Part shown: positions 32,401 to 40,139 of the stretch, one piece after another
How positions within the stretch are numbered: the stretch's first letter is position 1
How the letters are laid out: each line of letters starts with the position of its first letter
Assembly (NCBI GenBank): GCA_034432155.1
Contig: DAOUCP010000044.1
Span: 1 to 40,788, forward strand
Source of the DNA: DAOUCP01 sp034432155
GTDB lineage: Bacteria > Chloroflexota > Anaerolineae > Epilineales > Epilineaceae
Length of the DNA: 40,788 nt
Direction: 5' to 3'
The notes under the pieces: generated by a model
The model's input: only the letters and a program-made list of their open reading frames with translations
Database searches by the model: none
What the model was told of the DNA's origin: nothing
Position numbers and translations under genes: made by a program

Positions 32401-35400
32401 CCGATCGTACGCCCGCAACCGCTGACCATCCTGGTCTGCCACCCACAAGCGGCCGCCCGGCTCTTCGGCCACCGCCACGAGGCTCGCGAAGCCAACGTCG
32501 CCGGTCGGCGCATACTCCCCAAAGCGCTCCACCTCGCTGCCGTCGCCAGCGATGCGCCGCACGCCGCCGGACATCCGGTCGGCCACCCAGAGCGTCCCGT
32601 CGGCGCGCACCTGCACGTCCACCACATAGGCAGCGTCGAGCACCGTTGCCTGATAAAGGCCCTGGCAGTCATAGGCCAACAGGCGCTCCGTACCTAGGTC
32701 GGAGACGTAGACGCGGCCACTCTGGTCGTCGACGGCGATGGCCGCCGCGTCGGTCAGGCGGTCCGGGCCGGTGCCTGTGCTGCCGAATGGCCGGCCCCAC
32801 GTCCGATCGGGCAGCAGCCGCTCCACGCGCACCGGGCCGCTATCCAGGATGTACACCTCGCCGTCCGCCGCCACCGCCATGTCGATCGGGACGCTCAGCA
32901 CGTCCTCGGGCGCCGGCTCGACATCGGGCCACTCGTCGGTGCGCACGAAGCGCGCCCGCCCAGTGGGAGGCTGCGGGCTGGGTCGTGGCGTGGGGGTGGG
33001 AGTGGGTCCGGGCGGCGTGGGCAGGACGTCCGGTCGGGTGCCTGCGGTGGACCACACCTCGCCACCGTGGGCCTGATTGCGGCTGCCGACGTACAGCCGA
33101 TCCAGGTGCACCGCCACCGCCGCCATGCCGGGCTCGGTGTTGTTGTCATCGCCAAAGCCGCCACGGACGAGCGGCTGCCAGTCGAGGCCATCCTCTGACC
33201 GCCAGACGTCCAACCCCTCGCTGGGCTGCGGCACGAAGGCATACAGGAAGCGGAAGGGCGGCTCTGCGAAAGCCGCCAGCCTGAGCACGCCGACACTGCT
33301 GCGGTCGCCGAACCCCAGGCCCGCCGCCATGTCCCAGTCGCTGCCGTCGCAGATGCGGCAGCGCCATAGCTCCACCGGCGTTGCCCGACCGCTCGTGAGC
33401 CGATGCCGGAATCGCGGATCGGTGCCCAGCGCGGCGTACAGGTAGCCGTCGTGCTCAAGTAGGCCGGTGACGCATGGGGCAGCGGCCCCGATCTGGGCCA
33501 CCGCATCGCGGGGGCTGCCGCCCGGCGGCAAATAGCCGACGGCCCGCCAGTCGCCGGGCGCTCCGGCCCACAGCTGGGCCTGCTCAAAGCCACAACTGCC
33601 GACGTAGAGCGAGTCGGTGTAGACGGCGAGCGCCGAGATGGAACCGTTCTTGGACCACTCCCGGCCGGCCGAGTTCTCCAACGGCACGCGCTGCCAGCTC
33701 CCGGGATCGCCACTGGGGCTGCGCCACAACTGCGGTGGACTCGCAGCATCGATGGACCGCGTGCCGGCGTACAGTTCGCCACGGAACTCGGCGAGCGGTC
33801 CAACGGCGCTTTGCCGAGCATCGCGGAAACCACCACTCACCACCTGCTCCCAGCTTGCGCCGTCCGCGGCGCGGTACAGGCTGCCGCCGCTCGAGCTCTC
33901 GCGCAGCGATCCGGTCGCCGGGTCGGTGGCAAGCACAATGTTCTCGACACCGGCGTACAACCGTCCTTCGAAGACCGCCAGGCTCTCGACGGCCTGATTG
34001 CGGGCATCGCTCCATCCGCCGCTGGCAACGGCCTCCCAGACACGGCCGGCCCCCCGCCGCCAGATCGAGGCGCCGGTCTCACTGCGCAAGCCGGCGTAGA
34101 GCTGGCCGTCGAAGGAGGCCAGGGCCTCGACGGTGCGAGCCAAGGGGCTTCCGAAGCCGTTCGTGGCCTCCGGCAACCAGGGCTCCGCTGCCAGCTCAAG
34201 AACCTGAATGCGGTGGTTGTACGTGTCGGCCACGTATAGCTGCCCCAGGGCGCCGACCGCCACACCGCGAGGCTCCCGCAGCCCTCCGCTGCCGACACCC
34301 CGGCGACCGCCCACGGTGGTGAGGTACTGGCCCGCCCCAGTGAACGCCTGCACCCGCTCGTTGCCCGAGTCGGCTACCAGCAGCCGCCCCTGGACGTCGA
34401 CCGCCAGGCCAGCCGGCCGCTGGAAATGGCCGAAATCCTTTCCGGCCACCCCACGCTCGCCCAGGACCGCCCTGACCGTCCCGGAGGCATCGAGCACGAA
34501 GACCACGTGCTCGGTGCGATCGCTCACGTAGTAGCCGCCGTCCGCGGCGACGGCCACGTCGACCGGCTCGCGGAAGCTCACGGGGCTCCCTGGGCCGCCG
34601 AGATCGGGCTTGCTCTGGCCGCTGGCATCGAAGCGGCGGATCCGTCCGGCGCCGGCGTCGGCAACCAGGACGCCACCATCGGACGCCACCGCCAGTCCCT
34701 CCGGCCGCACCAGCACGCCCTCCCCCCAGACGTCGCTCAGCGATCCGTCGCCGCCCAGCACTACCAACCGGGCGTTTCCGGAATCGCTGACCACGATGCG
34801 GCCATCCGCAAGGAAGGCGGCATCGGTCGGCTCGGCAAAGCGCAGCTCGCTGGCACTTCCCTGCCCTGCCAGACCGGCGCGTCCCGCCGCCCAGACAGTG
34901 GTTCCATCGGCCGCGCGCCGCAGCACGCGCTGACCCTCGTGCTCGACGATGACCACCGAGCCGTCGGCGGCGACAGCCACGCCTGTGGGTGCATTGTGCA
35001 GGGTCGCGGTTGTCAGGTAGGCGGTGTCAGCCGATCCGCGGGACAGGTCTGGCCTGGGCTGCCACTGCGGCCCGCTGCAAGCGACCACCATCATTCGGCG
35101 CGGCAAGGCGACATACACTGTGCCGCTCCCGTCCTGGGCCACGTCAGACGGGTACTGCCAGCGCTCGCCCGGGGCACCACAGGCCTCGGTCGAGCTGCCG
35201 TCGAGGGTACGGCGGAAGCGGCCGTCCTGGCGGCCCATCACCTGCACCCGATCATTGCCGGAATCGGCAACGTATACGAACTGGGCATCCAGGTGGACGC
35301 CCAGCGGGGTATCGAAGTCAGCGTCGCTGCTGCCTCGCGCGCCGCTGCCGTACTGACGCACCTCTCGCGGCCGGCGTGGATCGCTGACGTCGTATGCCAC

Positions 35401-36126
35401 CACCCGGTGGTTGCCGCTGTCGGCAATGACGAGCAAACCATCGCTCGACAGTGCCAGACGAGCCGGCAGGTTCAGCTCGCCCGGTCCTGCGCCCGCCCGC
35501 CCGGGGCGACCGATGGTGCTCACCAGACGCCCGTCAGCGGCGAAGATCTGGACGCGATGGTTGGCGCGATCGGCTACGAACAGAGTGCCCGTGGCGCTCA
35601 CCGCGATCCCGGTTGGTTCCCGGAAATGGCCCCCGTCGGCACCGGGCTCATCCAGCACGCCGAGCACCGTCGGCGCGCCGGTGCGGCCTTCCCCCAGCAG
35701 GGGCAGGCCCACCACCACGTGGCCCACCGGGTCGGTGAACCACAGCCGTCGCTCCGAGGTCGGCCGGCCATTGGCGTCCAGTCGTACCCACACCGCCACA
35801 TCGCCGAGAAAGCGCACCGGCTTGCCAGTGAGCGCGTCGATGTCGCCGGCTCGGCCCAGGTCCTCCACCGCTCCACTGCCGAAACGCACCAGGTTGCGGC
35901 CAGCCGCATTGGCGACCCAGACGCCATCGCCATCGCCGACGATCCCCCACGGCTGATTCAGGTAGGCGTTCGAGCGTTGCCAGGGGAGGCCCGTCTGACC
36001 CAGAATGGCTACGTAGCGGTAGGCGATGGGCACCGCGCCAGCCGGCGGCTGGGCCGAGGAACGTCCAAGGCTGACAAACAAGGTCACGAGGAGAACGACG
36101 AGGGAGGTCGTCACGGTTCGCGGCAC
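29461..36126 (-). CDS. Giant secreted NHL-propeller protein with two VWA domains
   Basis: 2221 residues. GTG 36126 follows AGAGGAGG at seven bases and begins a signal peptide (TTSLVVLLVTLFVSLGRSSA). Domains in order: NHL-type propeller repeats (about 40-640: GTLFVADRANHRVQIF, LLVIADSGNHRVVAYD, QLYVADTYNHRIQVLEL); a second propeller-like region with recurring LYAG and SGGWSDAR phrases (about 650-1030); a Thr/Pro stalk (about 1035-1055); more NHL-like repeats (about 1060-1720); a degenerate VWA (about 1745-1900) whose metal site reads AVNAAMG instead of DxSxS; a beta-sandwich with YVLGSAQPAARWDAASRTLT; a short Pro/Thr stalk; PLFLPVALRTEPC; and an intact VWA (Asp2042-Thr-Ser-Val-Ser, later LLTDG) ending EIPCRPQWP. 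It is probably a very large surface adhesin or scaffold, by inference. It starts 24 bases after the cohesin-like gene, so the two share an operon. Its end is paralogous to that of the 797-residue VWA protein. Confidence 0.88.
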   Translation of the reverse strand: MPRTVTTSLVVLLVTLFVSLGRSSAQPPAGAVPIAYRYVAILGQTGLPWQRSNAYLNQPWGIVGDGDGVWVANAAGRNLVRFGSGAVEDLGRAGDIDALTGKPVRFLGDVAVWVRLDANGRPTSERRLWFTDPVGHVVVGLPLLGEGRTGAPTVLGVLDEPGADGGHFREPTGIAVSATGTLFVADRANHRVQIFAADGRLVSTIGRPGRAGAGPGELNLPARLALSSDGLLVIADSGNHRVVAYDVSDPRRPREVRQYGSGARGSSDADFDTPLGVHLDAQFVYVADSGNDRVQVMGRQDGRFRRTLDGSSTEACGAPGERWQYPSDVAQDGSGTVYVALPRRMMVVACSGPQWQPRPDLSRGSADTAYLTTATLHNAPTGVAVAADGSVVIVEHEGQRVLRRAADGTTVWAAGRAGLAGQGSASELRFAEPTDAAFLADGRIVVSDSGNARLVVLGGDGSLSDVWGEGVLVRPEGLAVASDGGVLVADAGAGRIRRFDASGQSKPDLGGPGSPVSFREPVDVAVAADGGYYVSDRTEHVVFVLDASGTVRAVLGERGVAGKDFGHFQRPAGLAVDVQGRLLVADSGNERVQAFTGAGQYLTTVGGRRGVGSGGLREPRGVAVGALGQLYVADTYNHRIQVLELAAEPWLPEATNGFGSPLARTVEALASFDGQLYAGLRSETGASIWRRGAGRVWEAVASGGWSDARNQAVESLAVFEGRLYAGVENIVLATDPATGSLRESSSGGSLYRAADGASWEQVVSGGFRDARQSAVGPLAEFRGELYAGTRSIDAASPPQLWRSPSGDPGSWQRVPLENSAGREWSKNGSISALAVYTDSLYVGSCGFEQAQLWAGAPGDWRAVGYLPPGGSPRDAVAQIGAAAPCVTGLLEHDGYLYAALGTDPRFRHRLTSGRATPVELWRCRICDGSDWDMAAGLGFGDRSSVGVLRLAAFAEPPFRFLYAFVPQPSEGLDVWRSEDGLDWQPLVRGGFGDDNNTEPGMAAVAVHLDRLYVGSRNQAHGGEVWSTAGTRPDVLPTPPGPTPTPTPRPSPQPPTGRARFVRTDEWPDVEPAPEDVLSVPIDMAVAADGEVYILDSGPVRVERLLPDRTWGRPFGSTGTGPDRLTDAAAIAVDDQSGRVYVSDLGTERLLAYDCQGLYQATVLDAAYVVDVQVRADGTLWVADRMSGGVRRIAGDGSEVERFGEYAPTGDVGFASLVAVAEEPGGRLWVADQDGQRLRAYDRSPAGSWVRKRTIDLAAPQFARLGCTGQRLQAITDGLLLAGACVLKDGDFFDGLPANHRGSDLYGVGLRTVGNAAGQFFALAIYDSDRTNPYNETHPAVVAYVDEGFDIVRGYWLGRWFRAGTAAETALLDPNRIDALASGELFVVDGQAENPADASSPPFVRRWSPDGRVLETLGVRTYPSRSYSLVLDPRLLVSTGEPGRLMGVGELTMGRGTAFEVLAYGQSVRRRYCRAGVCSWGMYFEPIWTTTLVNLNQARGASDYNYAAAFDAVRRQYVLLQLWADSPSDMAMPARLLLFPVEGRGRRTEVALVGTERQALWTDVDAGPDGRIAVLDILNDRVQVIAGDGQKLVSFETPKDAWKVAAGPNGEVFVLTNYGHVVRMAADGAVLSRFVALPNAIAPHTAAADLAVDAWGRVYTIDNLYDTVLVFEPQGTEDEALQGAHCSLAGDKWVAPQEILLGDTARLEFALFGSCGFVEEGADIVIAVNAAMGSETVNLRVARQVFAIVDLDVHRVGIVSFGTGAKVEQGLTTARSEIIRAFFDLTSVRVGPCGSNNEAALRAARDVFQASPSARRKVVVLIDPGREPPPGSCPWSNESISRLARSLHAEGVHIVAVNGPSFAATSEVHSDVTVEPRGQGTGRPAIRRALSRRWPDALVRSGTLRDSLPSNIDYVLGSAQPAARWDAASRTLTWDVASIPLGEVAHFRLTIRPQAEGLWPTNREAVADLVDGWAGTHRLVLPIPKIRVYGERPTITPTPSPSPTATPTAEPLPPAVPLFLPVALRTEPCLPDSRNADVALAIDTSVSMTEATAGGGSKLDAAREAARLFLSLVRPGRDQAAVIQFNTTATVLVPLTEDLAAVGEGLDRLTVAAGTRLDLALDAGRGELTGPSRRPANNPVLILLTDGRPTGTTSEEVRRAGQLCRDAGLLVFTIGLGDDVDQPLLASIASRPEWCFVAPDAAELAAIYRQIAYEIPCRPQWP

Positions 36127-36150
36127 GAAAGCGCCTCCTCTTGGCACACC

Positions 36151-37938
36151 CTAGCGGTCCATCGATCGCCTCGGCCCGCGAGCGACCGTCCGAGCGAGGG
36201 AAGAAGCTGCCGGCCGTCCCCGGCCATCGGCGCCGTCGTAGACCACAGGTTCGCGCACGCCCCGCCATGCGCCCAGGACGCTCCCTAGGGCCCCCGAAGC
36301 CGGCTCGACACCTGGGGCGTACACCAGCGGCAGGAACAACTGCCGGACGCTGGGGATGCCCGTGGCCGACGGCGTCCTCGTAACGACCGGCGACGGTCCG
36401 ATGGTCACCGTTGGCGTCGGCGTCGAAGCCTCGCTCGGAGTGGCGATCGGCGTGGCCGACGGGTGCCACGTTGGCAGCGGCGGCGGCTCGGTTTCCCCTG
36501 CGGTGGGTTCGGGCTCCTCCGTGGGCGTGGCGGTAGGGCCTTGGGTCGGCGTGCGGCTGGGCAACGCCGTGCGTGTGAAGGTGGCCGACACAAACGGCGT
36601 CGGCATCGGGGTCACCGTCGGCTCGTCGGTCTCCGTCGGCGGCACGGTAAAGGTCGGCTCGCGGGTCGGGGTGCGCGTCCACGTCGCGCCGAAGGTCGGG
36701 GTACGCGTGACGGTCGAGGTACGTGTCGGCGGCGGCTGCCACGTGGGCACCTGGGTGAGCGTCGCCGTGAAGGTGCTGGTGGCGGTCAAGGTGATGGTCG
36801 GTGTTGGCGTGGCGCTGGCTTCGCCCGTCTCGGTGGCCGTGGGCGTAGCCGTGCTTGTCAGCAGGAGGCCAGTCGGAGTCACGCTGCTCGTGGGCGTGTG
36901 ACCCGTCGGAACCGAGGCATCGGTTGGGGTCACGAAGGGCGTCGGCAGCGTAGCGGTGCGGCTCGGGGTCGCCGTGGCGGTCCCGCTCGGGGTCGCGGTG
37001 GCGGTCCGGCTGGGGGTCCCGGTGGCGGTCCCCCGTGGGGTCGGCGTTTTCGACGGACTCGCCGTTACAGTGGCCGTTGGGGTAGGACTCGGAGTGATGG
37101 AAGGTGTCGCCGTCCTGGTGCCAGTCGCCGTCCGCGTTGGCGAAGGCGAAGATGTGGCGGTGCGAGTCACGGTCGGCGTGCGGGTGAAGGTCGGCGTCCG
37201 GATTGGGTAGCCGGTGCGCGTCGACGTCGGTGTGACCGTCGGCGTCGCGGTGCGCGTCGGCGTCGTCGAAGGGCCGGTCGTCGCGGTAGCAGTGGGCACC
37301 AGAATCAGCACCGAGCCCTCCGAAGCACCGCCTCTCAGCAACGAGCCCCATGTGGTTCCGAACAGCGGTGGCGAGCTGGTGTCGAATCCGACGCGAGCTT
37401 CGGTTTCGGTGCTTGGATTCCCGGTGAGCAGCGTCAGATTAACGATCAAGCCATCGGGCAACGCGGCGTACGGCAAGCTGAAGTCGGCGATCTGGAAGTC
37501 CAGTTCGCCCGTTCGGTCCAGGCGGTCGAAAAGGACGCTCGTCGTGAAGTCCGGTGGGACATGGAACTCCACTGCGTCAGGGATGCCATCGCCGTTGCCG
37601 TCGCTCGGATCGAAGTCCAGCCAGGTCTCATCATAGTCCACCACGAATCGCACCAGGCTGATACTCAGGCCCCCGGAGGCGAAGGTGATGGGCAATGTCG
37701 CGCTTGCCTGCGGGTACGCCGGCACGCGTCTCTCAATGCCGATGGACAATCCGGCCTGCGGACGGGCTGGTGCGGCGGCAAGGGGCGGCGGCACGTGGGC
37801 CTGCCCCATCAGCAGGCGAAATGGCAGAGCCAGAAGGCAACCGGCGAGCAGCACCCACGGAACCCGCCGTGCGTCAAAGGATCCTAGCCGCCTCCTGTCG
37901 CGATCGCAGCTCACATCGACCGTTCTCCCGGGGCGCAT
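36151..37938 (-). CDS. Exported cohesin-like protein with long Thr/Pro stalk
   Basis: 595 residues from ATG 37938; GTG 37914, behind GGGGAG, is an alternative start. A basic N-terminus leads into a hydrophobic segment (VPWVLLAGCLLALPFRLLMG, about 27-46). It contains LLAGC, a possible but short lipobox. Residues about 63-215 resemble a cohesin or carbohydrate-binding-type beta-sandwich: LPITFASGGLSISLVRFVVD, an acidic calcium-like loop DPSDGNGDGIPDAVEF, and LDFQIADFSLP. Residues about 220-530 are Thr/Pro stalk. Then VRQLFLPLVYAPGVEP, a Leu-Pro motif, and a basic 50-residue tail. Cohesins bind dockerins; no dockerin is seen here, so the partner is unknown. It lies upstream of the giant propeller/VWA gene with a 24-base gap, suggesting joint assembly at the surface. 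Confidence 0.78.
   Translation of the reverse strand: MRPGRTVDVSCDRDRRRLGSFDARRVPWVLLAGCLLALPFRLLMGQAHVPPPLAAAPARPQAGLSIGIERRVPAYPQASATLPITFASGGLSISLVRFVVDYDETWLDFDPSDGNGDGIPDAVEFHVPPDFTTSVLFDRLDRTGELDFQIADFSLPYAALPDGLIVNLTLLTGNPSTETEARVGFDTSSPPLFGTTWGSLLRGGASEGSVLILVPTATATTGPSTTPTRTATPTVTPTSTRTGYPIRTPTFTRTPTVTRTATSSPSPTRTATGTRTATPSITPSPTPTATVTASPSKTPTPRGTATGTPSRTATATPSGTATATPSRTATLPTPFVTPTDASVPTGHTPTSSVTPTGLLLTSTATPTATETGEASATPTPTITLTATSTFTATLTQVPTWQPPPTRTSTVTRTPTFGATWTRTPTREPTFTVPPTETDEPTVTPMPTPFVSATFTRTALPSRTPTQGPTATPTEEPEPTAGETEPPPLPTWHPSATPIATPSEASTPTPTVTIGPSPVVTRTPSATGIPSVRQLFLPLVYAPGVEPASGALGSVLGAWRGVREPVVYDGADGRGRPAASSLARTVARGPRRSMDR
36350..37300. repeat. Thr/Pro codon repeat array
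   Basis: About 950 bases of low-complexity sequence encoding the stalk of the cohesin-like protein on the minus strand, with a run of near-identical 24-base units around 36955-37045 (GTCGCCGTGGCGGTCC-type). The plus strand over the same region has open Val/Gly-rich frames that I regard as shadows. Confidence 0.85.
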
Positions 37939-37946
37939 CCAGGGGC

Positions 37947-38282
37947 ATGGTCGTCAGCCGCCTGACAAACGCACCGCGCGGCGGCCATTATGCGATCCTT
38001 CGCCAACGGCCGCAAGGCAATGTCGCTCGGGTCCGTTCGTCGTTCGCCGCCACCCGCGTCTCGCAGCAGGCTATGTGTGGCCGCAAGACCAGCCCGGGTC
38101 CCTTAGGAGGTCCTGGTGTGGCCCCAGGACCAGCCCCGTCCCACAGCCAGCCCCGTGTGCCCGCAGCACCAGCCCCCGTGCGGCAGCCCCAACTCGCGTT
38201 GCCGCAGCCCGATCCGCCGGCGAACACCTATGTGTTTGCGGTTGGCATGGCGATGGCCACTCGTGGTAGAAGGCGATCGTGA
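37947..38282 (+). CDS. Hypothetical small Pro-rich protein (doubtful)
   Basis: 111 residues from ATG 37947, which has AGGGG immediately upstream (too close for a good site). The middle is Pro/Ala-rich (GPLGGPGVAPGPAPSHSQ and PVRQPQLALPQPDPPA), encoded by the 40-base tandem repeats, and the end is basic (ATRGRRRS). Its TGA overlaps the GTG of the BtuF-like gene in a GTGA, the arrangement used for coupled genes elsewhere in this window; that is the only real argument for it. No homology recognised. It runs through the predicted promoter of the divergent gene. The stretch 37939-38278 may instead be purely regulatory. Confidence 0.25.
   Translation: MVVSRLTNAPRGGHYAILRQRPQGNVARVRSSFAATRVSQQAMCGRKTSPGPLGGPGVAPGPAPSHSQPRVPAAPAPVRQPQLALPQPDPPANTYVFAVGMAMATRGRRRS
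37987..38015 (-). promoter_or_regulatory. Possible promoter for the cohesin-like/giant VWA operon
   Basis: Minus strand: TTGCGG (38015-38010), 17-base spacer, CATAAT (37992-37987), giving a leader of about 40 bases before ATG 37938. Confidence 0.45.
38074..38195. repeat. Degenerate tandem repeat, about 40 bases x 3
   Basis: Copies begin at about 38075, 38116 and 38155 with the core GTGTGGCCSCARGACCAGCC, and a partial copy (CCACAGCCAGCCCCG) lies at 38141. It occupies the space between the divergent cohesin-like and BtuF-like genes. Copies are too few and too diverged for a CRISPR array. Confidence 0.6.
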
Positions 38283-39163
38283 ACCACGCTGACAGCCGCG
38301 ACCCGGCGTCTCTCGCATCGGCATCGCCGGCCCTTGACTCGTCGCCCGGAGCCGCGCCGCAAGTAGCCTCCGAGGCGTGCGCCAGCGGGCCCTTCCGTCG
38401 TCTCGTATCCCTCGTGCCCTCGACTACGGAAACCATCGCCGCGCTGGGACTGGCCGATCGACTCGTGGGCGTGACTGACTACTGCGAACGACCCGACCCC
38501 ATGCCGGGACACGTCGTTCGCGTCGGTGGCCCCCAGAATCCTGACTTGGCGCGCATCCGCGAGCTGGAGCCCGATTTGGTGCTGGCGGACCGCGAGGAGA
38601 ATCGACCGGCCGACCTTGCCGCCCTAACCCGCTGGACGAGGGTCCACGTTGCCGCCGTGGCCACGGTTGCCGAGGCGCTCCTTGAGATCGCTGCTCTCGG
38701 CGAGCTCCTCGATCGCCCACGTCCGGCGCGACGGATCGTCGACCGCGCTGCCCAGGCTGTTCTTGCCGTGCGCCAGGCGGCACGACCGTTTCGTTATGTC
38801 TACCTAGTGTGGTACGATCCGCTCATGGCTGCCGGTCCTGACACCTACATCAGCGACTTCCTGGGCCTGGGCGGAGGCGAGAATGTCCTCGCCGGAGTAG
38901 CGGCATCTTGGCCGGCACGCTACCCGGTGATCGATCTCAAGGACCTTGCCGCTTGGCGGCCGGACTACGTCTTCCTGCCCGACGAGCCATTTCGCTTCGA
39001 CGACGGGCACGCTGCCTACATCGCCGCCCAGCTGGGCACGCGGTGGCATGGGCGTTGCTGCCTCGTGTCGGGGGCAAACCATTGTTGGCCCGGGGTGCGG
39101 CTACTCGAGGGCCTGGCGGCCTACTTGGCCTGGCTACGCGATGCCACAAACTTGACGCCATAG
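38279..39163 (+). CDS. BtuF-like helical-backbone metal/cobalamin-binding protein
   Basis: 294 residues. Type III periplasmic-binding-protein fold: RLVSLVPSTTETIAALGLAD at about 41-60, GVTDYC, VGGPQNPDLARIRELEPDLV, LADREENR, YLVWYDPLMAAGPDTYISDF, and GGGENVLAG towards the second lobe. This family includes BtuF and siderophore receptors of ABC importers. There is no signal peptide or lipobox: the first 37 residues are Ala/Ser-rich but not hydrophobic, and no permease or ATPase gene is near. Either the true N-terminus is modified, or it belongs to the signal-less, cytoplasmic members of the family. GTG 38279 has AGAAGG five bases before it. No cobalamin riboswitch is seen upstream. Confidence 0.82.
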   Translation: MNHADSRDPASLASASPALDSSPGAAPQVASEACASGPFRRLVSLVPSTTETIAALGLADRLVGVTDYCERPDPMPGHVVRVGGPQNPDLARIRELEPDLVLADREENRPADLAALTRWTRVHVAAVATVAEALLEIAALGELLDRPRPARRIVDRAAQAVLAVRQAARPFRYVYLVWYDPLMAAGPDTYISDFLGLGGGENVLAGVAASWPARYPVIDLKDLAAWRPDYVFLPDEPFRFDDGHAAYIAAQLGTRWHGRCCLVSGANHCWPGVRLLEGLAAYLAWLRDATNLTP

Positions 39164-39370
39164 CGGGGGCACGCTAGTCTCATTCGCGCGGCCGAATACT
39201 TGGATAGACCAGGTCGCGGACGGCACGCGCTCTTCGAACATCATCGGCACCGCGCAGCATTCGAGAAGCGTGATACCGTTGCGCCGGCTGGTGGCGCACG
39301 GGGCACGCGGAGGCCGCTGGTCGGCGGACGACGCGCCCGTCCAACAGCAACCCCAGACGGAGTAGTGGAC

Positions 39371-40033
39371 ATGCAGCACACGGGAAGCAATCGCCGAGAG
39401 AAGTCGAGCTGCCCGTCGGCGGAGCAAGGGTCCGCCGTGTCGGCGGCTCGCCCGTCGGTCATCGCACTCGTGCTGGCGAGCCTATTGGGCGTCTTGGCGC
39501 TAGCCGTGGGTCTCTTGCTCGGCAGCGGCCGAAATGCGCCGCGGCTTGCCGAGGGCGGCCGAACCGACGTGCTCTCTCCAACGGGCGGCCCAGCCACGTC
39601 CGAGCTGACCACGGCCGCAGGGCCGACGGTGCGCGGCGTGCGCCGCCTCGACGAGATACCCGCCGGTCCAGCCGATACCGTGGAGGTGGCCTACTTCCAC
39701 CGGACCCACCGCTGTTGGAGTTGCCTGCGAGCCGAGGAGCTCACGCGGCAGGTGTTAGAGACGGACTACCAGACGGAACTGGCGAGCGGCAGGATGGTAT
39801 TCTTCAGCGAGGACGTGCAGAAGCCAGTCGACGTCTCCCGGGTGGAGCGCTACCAGGCCTTCGGTTCGTCGCTGTATCTTGGTGTCCTGAAGGCCAATCG
39901 CTGGTACCTGCTTCCCGTGGATGATATGTGGCTGGTGCTGGGCGACGAGGAGCGCTTTCATGCCCTCCTGACTGGTTTGATCGACACCGCCTTGGGTGAT
40001 CGGCCGACGAGCAGCGCAGCCCTGGCCCCTTGA
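39371..40033 (+). CDS. Membrane-anchored thioredoxin-fold protein, ArsF-like
   Basis: 220 residues. A polar Ser-rich N-terminus is followed by a transmembrane segment at about 32-56 (VIALVLASLLGVLALAVGLLLG), a Gly/Thr linker, and a C-terminal domain of about 105 residues. That domain matches the family annotated as nitrophenyl-compound nitroreductase subunit ArsF: VEVAYFHRTHRCWSCLRAEE with a CxxC pair (Cys115, Cys118), MVFFSEDVQKPVD, YQAFGSSLYLGVLKANRW and VLGDEERFHALL. The fold is thioredoxin-like, so a redox or metal-binding role outside the membrane is likely; the family name does not establish a substrate. ATG 39371 has GGAG eight bases upstream, and the frame is open upstream without signal. 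The 207 bases before the gene hold nothing I recognise. Confidence 0.75.
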   Translation: MQHTGSNRREKSSCPSAEQGSAVSAARPSVIALVLASLLGVLALAVGLLLGSGRNAPRLAEGGRTDVLSPTGGPATSELTTAAGPTVRGVRRLDEIPAGPADTVEVAYFHRTHRCWSCLRAEELTRQVLETDYQTELASGRMVFFSEDVQKPVDVSRVERYQAFGSSLYLGVLKANRWYLLPVDDMWLVLGDEERFHALLTGLIDTALGDRPTSSAALAP

Positions 40034-40139
40034 GGCAGCCTGGCGGTTGTGCGAGCGCCACGGCCTAACCTAAGAGCGGCTTGCCGCGTTATCCCTGTGG
40101 AGTGCAAACGCATCATCGATTCGACGAAAGGATTCTCCT

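Noticed and set aside
35648..37351. 567-codon minus frame rich in His, Asp and Arg overlapping the cohesin-like and giant genes
   Set aside because: It is a frame-shifted reading of the Thr/Pro stalk and of the signal region; the real frames there have signal peptides, Shine-Dalgarno sites and domains.
38074..38195. CRISPR array
   Set aside because: Copies are adjacent, degenerate and lack unique spacers; no cas genes.
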